A stretch of DNA of 64,000 nt from Brachyhypopomus gauderio (GCF_052324685.1 NW_027506880.1:1161001-1225000); one strand, 5' to 3'. Counted from the first letter of the stretch, positions 25,701 through 35,086 are shown. The notes: a model not told the origin generated them from the sequence alone. Program-made: numbers and translations.

Positions 25701-28361
25701 TGAAAGTGCTTAATTGTAATAATTCAGGGAAAAGTTGTAAAATAAAAGGTATTTCTCTGCAAAACTTTTAGTACTGTCACTTTATTGAAAGTGCTTAATT
25801 GTAATAATTCAGGGAAAAGTTGTAAAATAACGATATTTCTCTGCAAAATATTAGTGCTGTCACTTTATTAAAAGTACTAAATCATAATAATTCAAGGAAA
25901 ATCTGTAAAATAACAGTATTTCTCTGTGAGCGCTCCAACCGTGCCCGGATCAGTTAACCGTGCTCGGGCCCGCTTGAAGAGGTGGGCCAGGGCACGATTC
26001 ATGTGGACTCGGGCACGGTTCGCTTCTAGTGTGAGAGCTATCCGTGCCCGGGCCCGCTTTGTGCCTTGCCTGATTGGTTCATTTAGCTGGAACTCAAACA
26101 TGACGTCAGTGATGCGACGTTCACGTTAAACAGTCATGGCGGCAAAGCGATTAGCAGACAAACGTTGTGTTAAATTATCGATAAATCTGTGCTTGCACCG
26201 TGTTTCTGCACTCCCAAAACGACTCCAAAAATACAATAAAAAGAGAATCGTGAACTCCATAGTGTTGTGCGAGCACGCTTTTTTTCCAAATAAAGTGGCG
26301 TTGTGATGACGTAAGCGTGCTCGGGCCGGCTTGATGAAGCCAGTGTGAGTGCAGGCCAGAGGGGGAGTGGGGAGGGGGATAACCGGGCCCCAGCACGGAA
26401 CCAGCAAACCGTGCCTAGTGTGAGTACGCCCTAAGATTTTCACTTTGAAAGGCTGGCAGGTCCATAGCAGATTGGCCCTTCTCAGCGTTCTGAAGAATGA
26501 GCTACGGCATTGTCTCTCTGTGTACATGCTAACATAGCCAACAAACGTGAAATTGAGGCTACACACAAGACAGTTCATTTTGAGTTCCTAATCTAAGACT
26601 ACACTTTAGATGGAAAACTTTACAGTCTTTCAGTGAGCCAGTGGTCTGCCAAAGCCATCTATAAATGTCAGGCAGAAATGAAAAACGTATGTAGCCACCA
26701 AGTTTGTGTAAGAAGAACCTGTGAAAGGGATGCTTGGCTAACAGCTAGCCTGCAGCAAACCATGTTTTGTTTCGACTGTAGCTGCATTTTGAGTATTGCT
26801 AAGCCATATTTTGGTCTGCAATTCTGGGTGGTTACATTTAAAAGTAGGAAGACAGATTAGGTAAATGCTCATAATCTTGACTCTGTGTGTAGTTTTCCTA
26901 CTGACTGTCTTCTGCCAAGACACAGAAAGATAATGGATTTCAATACAAAAACAAAATACATGTCTTACAGTTTAGTTCCCCCAAAAACATAACAACCAAC
27001 TTGGTCACAGCAATTTACCTAGATACAAGGATGATCCCTCTGGTGTGGTGCATCTTAAAGAACCATTCATGTGATTGTACAGTTCCTAGAAACAAATAAA
27101 TTTAGTTACATAAATAAAGTTTTGGGTGTAATTGGACAATTTGACTCAGACAAATCACAAATGACCAAGTAAAAGCTTACCTGGAGTATAGATATCTGAG
27201 AGAAGTCTTTCTCATCAAAGTAAGCATGTGTGATGAGCTGCAGTTTGGCTTGTATAAGACCATAAAGAGGCTGCAGAAACATTGGGCAGATGCAGACGGA
27301 GTGTGAACACACCAGTTGTGACAATCACTCATGTGGTTTTCTTTCTGCCTTAACTTAAACTGACCAATTGAACATTTAACATACAAAAACATTTAAAAAA
27401 ACTTTTTGCCAACTTAAAAAGCTAATGACACTGTACAAGTGTAACGCCTGGCTCCGACTCCCATCTGTCTGTCTTGTTTTCACATTCCTAGTCCTCCCTC
27501 TGTCTGTTTTGTTTCCTCCTGCTCCTTTCTCGGCCCACCTCTTGTTAGGTTTTGTCACTTGTTCAGGGTTTGTGTGCTTTTATTTTGAAATTCCTCTTGT
27601 GCTCTGCACCCTTGTCATTGGTTTCAGTTGTTTCTTGTTTGATTTCTAGGTTCAGTGTATTTAAGTCCTGTGTTTTGTCATTTGCTTGGTCGGTCATTGT
27701 ATTTGTAAGTGTGAGTACTGGCTCTGCAGTTCTGTATTATTTTGTGTTAAGACCCTTTGGTGTTAGTTTAAATTTTTAGTAATTAATGTTAAACTTTAAG
27801 CCTGTTTCTACATTTTGTCTCTAGTGCTGGTTATTGGTTCTCCTTGTCGTCATGTCTAGCCTGTGTATAAGTCTTGGCTTGGTTTCTGTGTCAGATTGCC
27901 ATCCCGTTATGACCCTAGACCACCTTTTTGATGCATAATAAGTCTCGCTTCTCTCAGTGAATGCGTGTCTCTCAATCTGGAGTGACTTGCAGTACATTAG
28001 AACAAGCTTAATCTAATTAATAATTAAGATCTTCTGTGTGGGAACCCAAGCTGACAGCACCTAACCCAAGGACAGTTAGATGCATTTACCATATATATTA
28101 CATCTGTAGAGTTATCTGTAGATTAAGTACTGTACTGTTTCTGAGTGTTGCTAAACAGTGATACGTGATGCTGACTAATAAAAATTCAAAACTGTGCATG
28201 CATACATACCCACACACACAACAAAGTTCACACCTAACCCAAAGACTCACCACTCTGCTAAGAACACAAACACTCTTCTGCACAGTCTCTCTGGTAACGT
28301 CTGCTTGCCGCACTTTCAGTGCCTGCAACAGAAGATAACGTCTCAAAGATCAAAAATCTTA

Positions 28362-28396
<35 letters not shown>

Positions 28397-31300
28397 GTTA
28401 AAACGGAGTAGAAAACTGGCCATTTTAATTGGGTCCACTATCCTATTTTGAGGCTACTATTATAGACTCAAAGACTCTGATAACTCAGTTGGTCAGCCAA
28501 CTTCTAGACTGTACGTCAATGTTGAGTTTCTGCATGGTTGCAGGAGCTGATACAAGGTTATCAGGCACAGCAGTGTCACTGAGCTTTTTACCCATGCACA
28601 CATGATCGCTGCATGGTTGAGCGGCCTCGTTGTGTGCTCAGAAAATGGAGAGTGATGAAGAACCAGAGGCTACTGAAAACTGCACACAACATCAGACAGG
28701 GTATACATTAACAAACAACTTGAGTAAAAGGTAGAAGTGTACAAACCTTTGCTTCTATCTGTCTGTAGCAGGAGACTCCATATACACATTTCATGTCTTC
28801 ATTCAGAGGAGGTAAATGAAAGTAAACAGTGTCTGGGGGGGAGGGAAAAGAGCAGGACTAGGACACTGGGTTCAGGTTGGTGGGAAGAAGTCGCCATGCA
28901 ACAGCCTCATGATTTAGTTTCTCTTTGGGTTCACCATGCAACATTTTAATTATGTAGTATACTCAAAATAATGCTGAATAAATTAAAAGATTTTAGATCT
29001 AATAAAAATATTATAAAAGTAATATCAATACACTTGCTTTTAATATTTGGCAAGGTACATCACATTTGCTACAGACAGAAATGTAACTGCAATCCATTAT
29101 TTTGTCTACCGCTGGTAGTCAAGTCTGACTATCAACAGATTTAGATTTTTTATTTTGAAAAATCGAATGCATGTCACATTAATAACATATAAAGCTCTAA
29201 TCATTTAGAAAGCATAAGCAAGTATTTAGCTTATAGCTAAACAGCCGAACAACTACTGGCACTGTTATATGACTATTCGTGTAGGGCATAGCATTCATGT
29301 AATGCGACTACGGGACACATTCTTACAGTAAATGAGACACTTACAAACGGTGGAATATTCTGGAGCCTTTGCAGCTTTCTAAAGTCCCAATCTTGTTAGG
29401 CAACATTTTATCCAAAAATAAATTTTGCAGACATCACAGTCAGTGTCAACATGTAGTCCTTAATATATAAAAAGTCATAATAAAATTGTCTTTTTACGAG
29501 TCATCTTATAAACCACATTCATTAGCTCACGCTCTCACTCTGCCACATTCACCCCCCCCCCCCTCCCCTCCCCTCCCACCACTCTCTTGCACATCATTCC
29601 CTCCAAGTATTCAAATCCTTGAGTTAGGACTCCTGGCAGCATGTCAGCGGAGCTCTCCAAGCATCGTACCTTGCATTTAAATGGGCCTGTGCATCTATGA
29701 TCCCATGAGGCTTTGATCACACGCTTATCTATTAAACTTTTGAATCAAAAAAAGGAGTTCATTCTACTCTGTTCTCCTTGTCTTAGTTCTTAAATTACAC
29801 CTTCTCAGGTAATGTTAAAAGCAGTCATTATTTTATTATAATGCTGGTTGTCTTCTGGTAAAAGCCAGCCAATTCAGTGGCCACACAATTTTCCTCATTG
29901 CATTCAACAAGGAGAATGCAACCTCAGCTTGGTATGCATGAGCAACAGTGTGACTGACATATCCATGGCCTGGCCACAGATGGGCAGTAGTATTGCTCTA
30001 ACAGAACTCAAGCAACTGACCAAATACTGCTCTGTCTGTTTGAGCCAATCGGGAGCACTTATGCTTGAGGGGTGAGATATAAGCACACTCTAAGGATGTA
30101 CTCGAATTAGCGAAGGCTGGGTGTGTCATCCTCAGGTTCCATCGTTTCCGTAGCTGCGGTGTTGTTCTAAAAGGCCGACATAATTAGTTCTAGGTGTGGT
30201 TGAGATACTATCAATACAAGGTGATAGCTTAATTTTAGGACAATACTACAACTTGACTACTGAAAACCGTAGTAAACAGAACTTAAATGGCTATAATAAT
30301 AGCTGTTTGGTGGAACTTAAATTTTTCTGTTTATTTTTCATAATTGTCCTCTAATGTAATTTTCTCTAAATAGTAACCCACATTCCTCATTGTGTTTGTC
30401 TGTACTTGCTCATCAATCTGGAAACGCCCACCAAAACAAAAGCTTCAGGATAACAATGGAGCATTCACAGGTTTGGCTTACCTTCCTGATAATTGTGGGC
30501 TCCGTCTGGAAGTGCTAAGAAGGGGAGGTACTTCCACTTCTCTGGGAGGTTGTTGCTATCATGGCCCTCATCAGGAATGATGGGAGGATAAGTGAACTCC
30601 ACCTGAAAAGCAAACAGTTACACCCGTTTCTTACCAGTATCCACTCTGATGGTTTCTGAGGACTCGGTCATGTCTGAGGACTCGGTCATGCAAGATCCAT
30701 CCAAAAACAACACTCTAAATATGAAATCCAACATTCCTAATAAGTTATTTCACAATTATGTCAAGGTATCAAATGTATAGACTATAGTTTCTCAAGAACA
30801 TATATTCTGCATTTTTGTCACTTTTGCAAAGATTAACTGATGAATTTACATCTTAAATAGGTTACCAGTTTTACATTTAAAATACATAAATCCTAAAATG
30901 GAGCTCCAGGTGGCAATGCATTTGCGCAGTCATGGTAACAACGACGTGCATCGCCGAGATCGAGAACACAGTGACAAGTGATCAAACCCTCTGGCATCCG
31001 ATACTACAGGATCTCCTTCAGTCAGGTCAATTATGCATGTGCATCAGAAAAGGAGCACACCAACAAAACCGCAGCACAGAGAACAGCTGTGTGAAAGGAA
31101 CCTTTGGAAACAATCAGGACTTCTACATTAGTTGCTTCAAAATATGTTATGATAAAGACTTTTATTTAACAAATCACTACATTTTACAGTGCATTATCTA
31201 GCTACTAATTACAATCATGGTTACTGCTGTAAAAGATATATGAACACTTATATTTAGTAATGTAGTAATTTATAACTCAGTTATAACATTTAGTAACTAG

Positions 31301-32973
31301 CAGTACTTTATTACTCAATTATAACAATTATTTAGTAACAGATCAATGCTGACCATGTCTTACTAAACACTGATTCACCAATGCTGTTCAAATGTCATAC
31401 TAAACACTGGTTCAACAGTGCAGATTCATGCACTTCCATTAATAGCATTATTTATTTTATGTTCAATATATTTTAGATATGTTGCTATTACTTATTTTTT
31501 CTTGCTATAATTTGCACAATACAAATTTAAAGATACCAAAAATATTATTATTATTATTATTGCTACCACTTTTAATGGCACTTATTCACCCCCGTTTTGC
31601 TGTTTGTGACCCCCCCCCCCCCCCCCCCCCCACACTTGTGAACATCATATGGGAGTTCATGTGTCCCCCCTGTGTGCAGACCATATGGTAGTTTGTCTCT
31701 GATCATGCTGGGCCTGTTATCCCAGCCAACATGTTTGTATGATAGCTGGACAAAACTGTCACTTGCAAACTTCACCTCAGATTAAATAATTATTATTTAT
31801 GAAGAGCATTATTCCAGACCTGTGGCCTGAGTTAATATAAAGCTGCCGTTTGTACTTCTATTAACCTAAGCCCATGACTGAAACAAACAGTGTATTTAAA
31901 TTAATAAATTAAAATTTCAAGTCAAATAAATTTTTCTAGCTGTTGTCAGGGTAGTAGTGGAGATGTCCGATTACAAGCCTCTCTCCTTGTGACCAAAGGC
32001 AACAGTGGTAAGGAAAAACTCACCAAGAGCACAAGAAAGAAACTTTAAGAGGAACTAACACGTTTCAGCATCTTCGTAAGCATTATGTTTGCTGTTAAGA
32101 TCGATATAGAAAGTGTTGTTGAAAAAACTGTACTGTTAATAAGACTGCTTGTCAAACTACTTTAACAAGCACATTTAACATGATACTGATTGAGATAAGT
32201 TACAGTTGTTTGATCTTAAACAGAACTTTAAAATCAAGTTACCAAATTTACAATGTCACAGTCAAGAATACTGACTATAGCTGACAAAACATACTGATCA
32301 TATTAAGGCTGGTAACAATAACAGGTGGACATCTTGCTTTGGCTTTCTCGGACGTCTGCTTTACATACAAAAAACGTTTGTTTTTGCTTTGGTTACATCC
32401 GAATTGAAGCTATGTTATAGTCCTGTACTGTTTTGGGCAGTCCTGTTTTAGGCTGTCTTATCGCTCTAAATAATTAACCTAGCTATCCTGTTGTAGTGTC
32501 CACCTAATCCGGTAAGTGAACATTGGAATTGACAGAGACATACTAACACTGTTTTAGATTTTGTAACTAATTAAAATTCAACTTTATGTGACCTATCTGG
32601 CTAAATCAGTCAAATCTGCGCATCTTATTCGCGATTTATTCGAATAACAAACCGGACCGCGCGTGACCTCGCGAGAGCTGTGGCTACTTTCAAACAGATG
32701 CTACTGCAGCTAGCCGTTAAACAACTTGTTAATGTTGACAGTGTGGAAAAAATGGGTGTGACTGCAGAAATACACAATAGTTGATCACGAAATCATTTCA
32801 ATATGCAACTTAAAAAGGCGGGCAAATCATTTATATGACATAGAAACCATCATAGGAGTTCGAAGCTGCTACCCAGCTAACTAGCATACCTGACAGCCCC
32901 TCTTGTGATGAAACCCAACCACGACTATATGCATCACGGGTCCTTTACGTTCGTCCTTGTCGTGGCACTCCAT
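11062..32973 (-). CDS. avl9: AVL9 homologue, DENN-related trafficking/cell-migration protein (gene span, 16 coding exons)
   Basis: Joined coding exons on the minus strand: 32973-32890, 30602-30482, 28832-28747, 28322-28251, 27270-27181, 27085-27019, 19913-19873, 19620-19582, 19491-19422, 19307-18859, 17769-17635, 14677-14458, 13563-13446, 12807-12754, 11989-11901, 11189-11062. They total 1863 nt, with one open frame of 620 residues plus stop; human AVL9 is about 648. All introns are GT-AG and phases match at every junction. Recognisable AVL9 blocks are HIVVVGFHHKRGCQ near the N terminus, LKVRQADVTRETVQKSVCVL, AKLQLITHAYFDEKDFSQIS, SGLEEDRYGLPLAIFTK, DVFLDGTGWEGGDEWIRAQF and HPFQGQYSV. The Avl9 family has a DENN-like fold and is tied to late-secretory transport in yeast and cell migration in animals. 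The segment around residues 225-350 is acidic and Ser/Thr-rich, so probably disordered. Gene identity is very secure; the microexon at 19620-19582 is the least certain piece. Confidence 0.95.
11205..11243. repeat. (CAT)n microsatellite next to AVL9 exon 16 acceptor
   Basis: About 12 ATC/CAT units with one CGT variant. On the transcript strand it is (GAT)n, ending about 15 nt before the last AVL9 acceptor. Confidence 0.95.
11265..11660 (-). mobile_element. L2/CR1-like LINE, 3' fragment
   Basis: The minus strand encodes SRLFSVHLPLAARTAESIAI and FKHRLKTHLFFEF then a stop at 11516, the typical C terminus of a fish L2/CR1-type LINE. It continues into the tail containing CTCTGGATAAGAGCGTCTGC. The same tail occurs at 24432-24472 on the other strand. 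It lies in the last AVL9 intron. Confidence 0.7.
11901..11989 (-). CDS. avl9: AVL9 coding exon 15
   Basis: It encodes SVQNSERGKKLGNAVMTTSR then SVVQTGKAVG, matching the family's HSVQNSERGKKIG block. The acceptor is TGATGCAG and the donor GTGGGT. Phase 2 in, phase 1 out. Confidence 0.93.
12754..12807 (-). CDS. avl9: AVL9 coding exon 14 (54 nt)
   Basis: It encodes GHPFQGQYSVTDVKLRLSH, one of the most conserved AVL9 peptides. The acceptor is CTGACAG and the donor GTAAGT. Phase 2 in and phase 2 out. Confidence 0.92.
13446..13563 (-). CDS. avl9: AVL9 coding exon 13
   Basis: It encodes DNEKLLADYGAPFISAW then KGTHNYKVWFSNKHPAMAEI, matching the family's DNEKxLxDYG and HNYRVWxSNKHPAxAEI. The acceptor is TTCCTCAG and the donor GTAGGT. 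Phase 1 in, phase 2 out. Confidence 0.94.
14366..14444. repeat. (GT)n microsatellite with GCGCGTGC end
   Basis: About 65 bp pure GT, then GCGCGCGTGCGTGC. On the AVL9 transcript strand it is a CA-rich tract starting 13 nt after the exon 12 donor. Confidence 0.96.
14458..14677 (-). CDS. avl9: AVL9 coding exon 12
   Basis: It encodes about residues 419-491, including STADLRFSDYLVKHVTENRE and DVFLDGTGWEGGDEWIRAQF. The acceptor is TTCTGCAG, the donor GTATGC, and it ends in phase 1. Downstream of the donor in the transcript is a long (CA)n tract (plus-strand (GT)n at 14366-14430). Confidence 0.95.
14740..15853. mobile_element. hAT-type non-autonomous element (1114 bp) with exact 8-bp target duplication
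   Basis: Ends are CAGAGGTGGAAAG (left) and its near-perfect inverse CAGGGGTGGAAAG (right). GTAGTGAC flanks it on both sides (14732-14739 and 15854-15861). The subterminal parts are rich in AGTAAAAGTA and AATTACT motifs in opposite orientation. The core is a degenerate minisatellite (about 15110-15485). No transposase frame is visible. It lies in an AVL9 intron, its edge only 62 bp from the acceptor of exon 12. Confidence 0.92.
15110..15485. repeat. degenerate minisatellite (CCCACAGGATCCCAC units)
   Basis: Around ten irregular repeats of a module with core GCCCACAGGATCCCAC and CAAAATAAAATG spacers. It forms the core of the hAT-type element 14740-15853, so it probably spread with it. Confidence 0.82.
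17196..17372. repeat. degenerate minisatellite (AATGCTAAAAAGAG units)
   Basis: About seven diverged units of roughly 25 bp with core TAATGCTAAAAAGAG and linkers like CACACTA. It is in the AVL9 intron between exons 12 and 11. Confidence 0.8.
17635..17769 (-). CDS. avl9: AVL9 coding exon 11
   Basis: It encodes 45 residues, GYLCLPYMALQQHHLLSDV then RGFVAGATNILFRQQRHLSD and AIVE, matching AVL9 almost residue for residue. The acceptor is TTGTCAG and the donor GTGAGT; both ends are phase 0. Confidence 0.95.
18859..19307 (-). CDS. avl9: AVL9 coding exon 10 (large, low-complexity)
   Basis: This 449-nt exon encodes about residues 224-373. It begins GMLEHGL, passes through a long Ser/Thr/Pro/Glu-rich stretch, then the conserved SPESSESDWETLEPSV, and ends SGLEEDRYGLPLAIFTK. 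The middle is likely unstructured and poorly conserved in the family; both ends are diagnostic. The acceptor is TTTTAG and the donor GTGCAG. Confidence 0.94.
19422..19491 (-). CDS. avl9: AVL9 coding exon 9
   Basis: It encodes VLFYVSPVNRLVGTLMTVLS then LFPG, conserved in AVL9 (human VLFYISPVNKLVGALMTVLS). The acceptor is CCTGCAG and the donor GTGAGT. It ends in phase 1. Confidence 0.94.
19582..19620 (-). CDS. avl9: AVL9 coding exon 8 (39-nt microexon)
   Basis: It encodes 13 residues, ILILFKLILLEKK, matching the hydrophobic segment that follows FRHK in AVL9. The acceptor is GGTCCTGCAG. The donor GTCTGC is non-consensus at +3 and looks weak, but the phase-0 join to exon 9 (VLFYVSPVNR) restores the family sequence. 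The following intron is only 90 nt. Confidence 0.85.
19707..19812. repeat. (CA)n microsatellite, compound
   Basis: CA repeats with CGCG and GACATG interruptions. It lies in the 252-nt AVL9 intron between exons 7 and 8. Confidence 0.95.
19873..19913 (-). CDS. avl9: AVL9 coding exon 7 (41 nt)
   Basis: This small exon encodes GLSPRDLILHFKHK, matching the family's GLSPRDLVLHFRHK. The acceptor is TTTCTGTAG and the donor GTAACG. It enters in phase 1 and leaves in phase 0. Confidence 0.9.
21154..21308. mobile_element. hAT-type MITE (155 bp) with exact 8-bp target duplication
   Basis: The inverted repeats CAGGGCCGGAGTGG and CAGAGCCGGAGTGG (right end, complement) differ at one position. GACGTACA is duplicated at 21146-21153 and 21309-21316. 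The interior is GC-rich and repeats the CGGCCCA motif. No coding capacity. It sits in the large AVL9 intron. Confidence 0.95.
22888..23020. repeat. 23-bp minisatellite, six copies
   Basis: The unit GAGCGCAACACAGCCCAGAG plus CAG repeats with exact 23-bp spacing from 22893 to about 23008, and the last copy has base changes. It is in the large AVL9 intron. Confidence 0.93.
23583..24472 (+). mobile_element. L2/CR1-like LINE, 3' fragment with reverse-transcriptase C-terminal region
   Basis: Plus-strand fragments read IISKLDYCNCLLMDLS, IRPLQLIQNAAARLVFNLPK and (shifted frame) LLACKAKNGPTPPYMMA-like sequence. This is the conserved thumb/C-terminal part of fish L2/CR1-like LINEs. It ends with a tail containing CTCTGGATAAGAGCGTCTGC and TAAATGCCCTACATGTAAATG. 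Several frameshifts; 5'-truncated. It sits in the 7-kb AVL9 intron, opposite to the gene's direction. Confidence 0.72.
24518..25360. mobile_element. non-autonomous DNA transposon with TACACAG ends and many AGTGTTA/TAACACT motifs
   Basis: The left end TACACAGCAAATTCAGAAGTGTT mirrors the right end (complement TACACAGTAAAACTGGCAGTGTT) with several mismatches. A TA may be the target duplication. The interior is studded with the heptamer AGTGTTA in both orientations and no open frame. A piece near 24838-24913 (GGCACCCCAGGGTGCCGCGG, then GTTGAGAAACGCTGG) looks like the end of another MITE nested within. The superfamily is not certain. Confidence 0.6.
25568..25925. repeat. ~84-bp tandem satellite, four and a half copies
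   Basis: The unit starting TGTAAAATAA and containing TTTCTCTGCAAAACT and GTGCTGTCACTTTATTGAAA recurs at 25568, 25652, 25736, 25821 and 25904 (spacings 84, 84, 85, 83). The copies are diverged by point changes. It runs directly into the GC-rich island at 25926. Confidence 0.92.
25926..26435. other. GC-rich island with CGTGCYCGGGC repeats; probable non-autonomous transposon
   Basis: This CpG-rich 0.5 kb sits in an AT-rich intron. The motif CCGTGCYCGGGCCCGCTT or its complement occurs at least five times (for example 25958, 26000, 26040, 26314). The right edge reads CCGTGCCTAGTGTGAGTACG, and similar phrases (CTAGTGTGAGAGC) occur near 26025. No clean inverted repeat or target duplication could be aligned. 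It holds a perfect CRE (TGACGTCA, 26101-26108) and TGACGTAA at 26307-26314. Confidence 0.55.
26136..26306 (+). CDS. hypothetical 56-residue ORF inside the GC-rich island
   Basis: ATG at 26136 (context GTCATGGCGG) opens a frame beginning MAAKRLADKRCVKLSINLCL, basic throughout (many K/R), and closing with TGA at 26304-26306. A palindromic CRE lies 28 bp before the ATG. I do not recognise the peptide. It may be chance or a remnant inside a transposon; it is opposite in direction to AVL9. Confidence 0.2.
   Translation: MAAKRLADKRCVKLSINLCLHRVSALPKRLQKYNKKRIVNSIVLCEHAFFPNKVAL
27019..27085 (-). CDS. avl9: AVL9 coding exon 6
   Basis: It encodes residues 152-173, reading ELYNHMNGSL and EGSSLYLG, matching the family's ELYEHMNxSL segment. 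The acceptor is TTTCTAG, the donor GTAAAT, and it ends in phase 1. The next intron (27018-19914) is the largest of the gene, about 7.1 kb, and is full of repeats. Confidence 0.93.
27181..27270 (-). CDS. avl9: AVL9 coding exon 5
   Basis: It encodes residues 122-151, PLYGLIQAKLQLITHAYFDE then KDFSQISILQ, a highly conserved AVL9 block. The acceptor is TTCTGCAG and the donor GTAAGC; both ends are phase 0. Confidence 0.95.
27442..27980 (+). other. unclassified LTR-like segment in AVL9 intron 4
   Basis: It starts TGTAACGCCTGGCTCC, is T/C-rich, and contains TGTATTTAAGTCCTGTGTTT, resembling the TATA region of solo LTR-like fish repeats. No target duplication or protein is visible. Overlapping short frames are low-complexity Phe/Leu/Val. 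Confidence 0.3.
28251..28322 (-). CDS. avl9: AVL9 coding exon 4
   Basis: It encodes 24 residues (98-121): ALKVRQADVTRETVQKSVCV and LSRV. The acceptor is TTGCAG and the donor GTGAGT; both ends are phase 0. A 27-nt poly(T) run on the plus strand lies about 45 nt upstream of the acceptor in transcript direction. Confidence 0.94.
28366..28392. repeat. poly(T) run in AVL9 intron 3
   Basis: 27 T in a row on the plus strand (poly(A) on the transcript strand). Confidence 0.95.
28747..28832 (-). CDS. avl9: AVL9 coding exon 3
   Basis: It encodes residues 69-97, including DTVYFHLPPL and VYGVSCYRQIEAK. The acceptor lies just after a C-rich tract (CCCCCCCAG) and the donor is GTTTGT. It enters in phase 1 and leaves in phase 0. 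Confidence 0.93.
30482..30602 (-). CDS. avl9: AVL9 coding exon 2
   Basis: It encodes residues 29-68, reading VEFTYPPIIPDEGHDSNN and then the LPEKWKYLPFLALPDGAHNY core that is close to invariant in AVL9. The acceptor is CTTTTCAG, the donor is GTAAGC, and it ends in phase 1. Confidence 0.95.
31610..31631. repeat. poly(C) run in AVL9 intron 1
   Basis: 22 C in a row. Confidence 0.95.
32890..32973 (-). CDS. avl9: AVL9 coding exon 1 (start codon)
   Basis: It encodes residues 1-28. The ATG at 32973 is chosen because the following residues run straight into the conserved HIVVVGFHHKRGCQ block. The upstream in-frame sequence is open but does not resemble AVL9. The donor GTATGC follows CAG at 32889. 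It ends in phase 0. Confidence 0.93.
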
Positions 32974-33130
32974 AGCCCGGCTTTGTGAACTTTTACGTGC
33001 GGAACTAAAAGTCGGAATCGATAAAAGAACGCTGTTCTGTTTCCTGCATCGATGGTAATTTATAAATCCACAGTCACAAGCGCGACACAACTTCCGTGTC
33101 GTTTGACTGCATCCGAATGACGTCGGTGAT
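32974..33130 (-). promoter_or_regulatory. AVL9 5'UTR / proximal promoter region
   Basis: This is the sequence immediately upstream of the AVL9 start codon. It has more CpG than the flanking AT-rich DNA. No TATA box is evident. The exact transcription start cannot be fixed from sequence. The call rests on position. Confidence 0.45.
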
Positions 33131-34827
33131 TGAATGAAGGGCTGTTCACGCGTGTCGTGTGTTGTGATCAGAAACACACATATGGGAGAAATTACAATGC
33201 ACAGTTACAATGAAAATTGTTTCTAATTTATTCTCTCTCTTTATCTGTGTTTTTGTATAAGTCTATAGTTAAACATTTGAAACCGCAGCTATCCGTGTTT
33301 TCAGATACATTTCTGAGAAATATTTTCAGACTTAGGATGTGTATGTCCCAATTTACACTGGTAATCACCAAGCGCTACCACACGTGGTTCGTAGTTGAAT
33401 TGTTTTGGCATTATGGGATTGATTTATTTATTGTTATTATTTTTTAGATATTGCACACAATTGTCTGTAAGCCCCATTAATTATATTAGGACGTTTACAT
33501 GGATTTTTAAAACAGGGTACAATAAAATGTGTTTTTGCACTGGTGATAGCCAGTTTTAGAATTGTTGGAAAGGTTTGAGAATTACTTAACCATACTGTCT
33601 CTAAGCTTTATTATTTATATTAGGACTTTAAAATGGTACTTTGACAAAATGGTATAGTACAATCAAAACATGCTCTGGTGATAGCAAAGTGAGTGGCAGT
33701 GGAATTGGTTTGGCAATATGGGAAATTCCTGAGAAAAAGATCCAGATTCAGTCTTTATGAAAGTAGTACATCATTTCAACTAAAAATTAAAAAGTACAAC
33801 TTTAATATGGATTTATGAAAACATAGCACAGTGTAATCTGTCCAAACTGGTGCTCTTGTGTAGTTATGGAATTGAGAAATAGGCAACCATACATTATCTT
33901 AATTATATTTAAGCACCATTAGAGATACTTCTGAATCATGTTGCTAATTTAAAATGTCTTAATCCATCAAATGATAAAGTATATTCATTTTGTTTGAAAC
34001 ATGCTAATCAATTTTGTGATTATTACTTTTGATTACTTTTTTTATTAGGCATATCACTGTGTACATCAGTTGTCCTGAATAGTTGGGGCTTGTATGTCCA
34101 CATGTATATTTCTTGATTTTTGCCAACCAACAGTAACTACCTCCTCACTGCTACTGTACGTCAGCTGTGCTGTTGATTTGCAAGTGGACCACCACCCAAA
34201 TAATACTCAACGTTGATCTTGTGGTTAGAAAGTGACATTTCATCACTGACTGATGAAATGGATATGGAGTAGCTGAAAGAGTGGAGGCCAATATATTGGC
34301 TAGAACTCGTTACTTTATACATATGAACTACAGATGTGAGCTAGGTGTAACTAATAAAGCAGGTGGTACAGGTGTAAAGTAGGTAGGTAATACTGTACAC
34401 TGCAAAGGCAGAGAGTAACAAGTAGAGCTACAGTTCCCAAGTATGGAGTTTAAAGTGAAAAAAGGTCCACATCTTTAAGTGGATGCTGCCTCATACATAC
34501 ACCAGTGTTTAAAATAGTTCTTCCTGTTAATTTAAAACAGAACATAAGGTCAAGCCCACACGACCCGACCAGCCTTGGATTTAAGAGTTTCAAAGTGACA
34601 TGGGACACTGATGAAAATGGGGTGGGATCTATTGTTTTGATTCTAGCCCTTATGCCTTATGGCAAAACCTGCACACATCTTAAATGACCTGTAATGCTAA
34701 ACTTACAGCAAATGTTAGGATCAGAAACAATGTTTATCCAGGTGTCTGTTGAGAGTGGTGTGTGCACAGTTGTGATTATTAGTCTTGACAGGTTAGCAAC
34801 ACCTTTCCCATGTCCAAAAACATAACA
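33131..34827. other. gene-free intergenic stretch upstream of AVL9
   Basis: AT-rich. No frame with recognisable similarity and no inverted-repeat element that I could bound. Confidence 0.5.
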
Positions 34828-35086
34828 CTCATTTATTAAACATTTATTCACAAGCCCTTTGAAGATATGTAGATGAAACAATAAGCAAGTGCTTTTCACA
34901 TATGAGATACTCCAGTACATAATAAACAACTACATAATTAGGTAGGGTCCCACTGTCAAGTGATTCTGGACAAACCTTGCAGGGACTTATTCACAGCTCT
35001 TTCCAATCATTGTGAACGCATTAGCTGGAACTCGAACTCAGTGCTTTCTGCTGCCCAGATGAAGTGAACGTGGCGTACGGTTAAGT
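34828..35086 (-). repeat. unclassified interspersed repeat, copy A (inverted relative to copy B)
   Basis: Read on the minus strand it is highly similar to 46213-46488 on the plus strand. Shared blocks include TTAACCGTACGCCACGTTCA, GAATAAGTCCCTGCA, TTTGTCCAGAATCACTTGAC and TATCTCATATGTGA, ending TTTAATAAATGAG. It has a 27-bp segment lacking in copy B. No coding potential; two AATAAA hexamers near the end. Confidence 0.8.

Noticed and set aside
26136..26306. Treating the 56-codon ORF in the GC island as a confirmed gene.
   Set aside because: Kept only as a low-confidence hypothetical, because it is short, unrecognised and probably inside a transposon.
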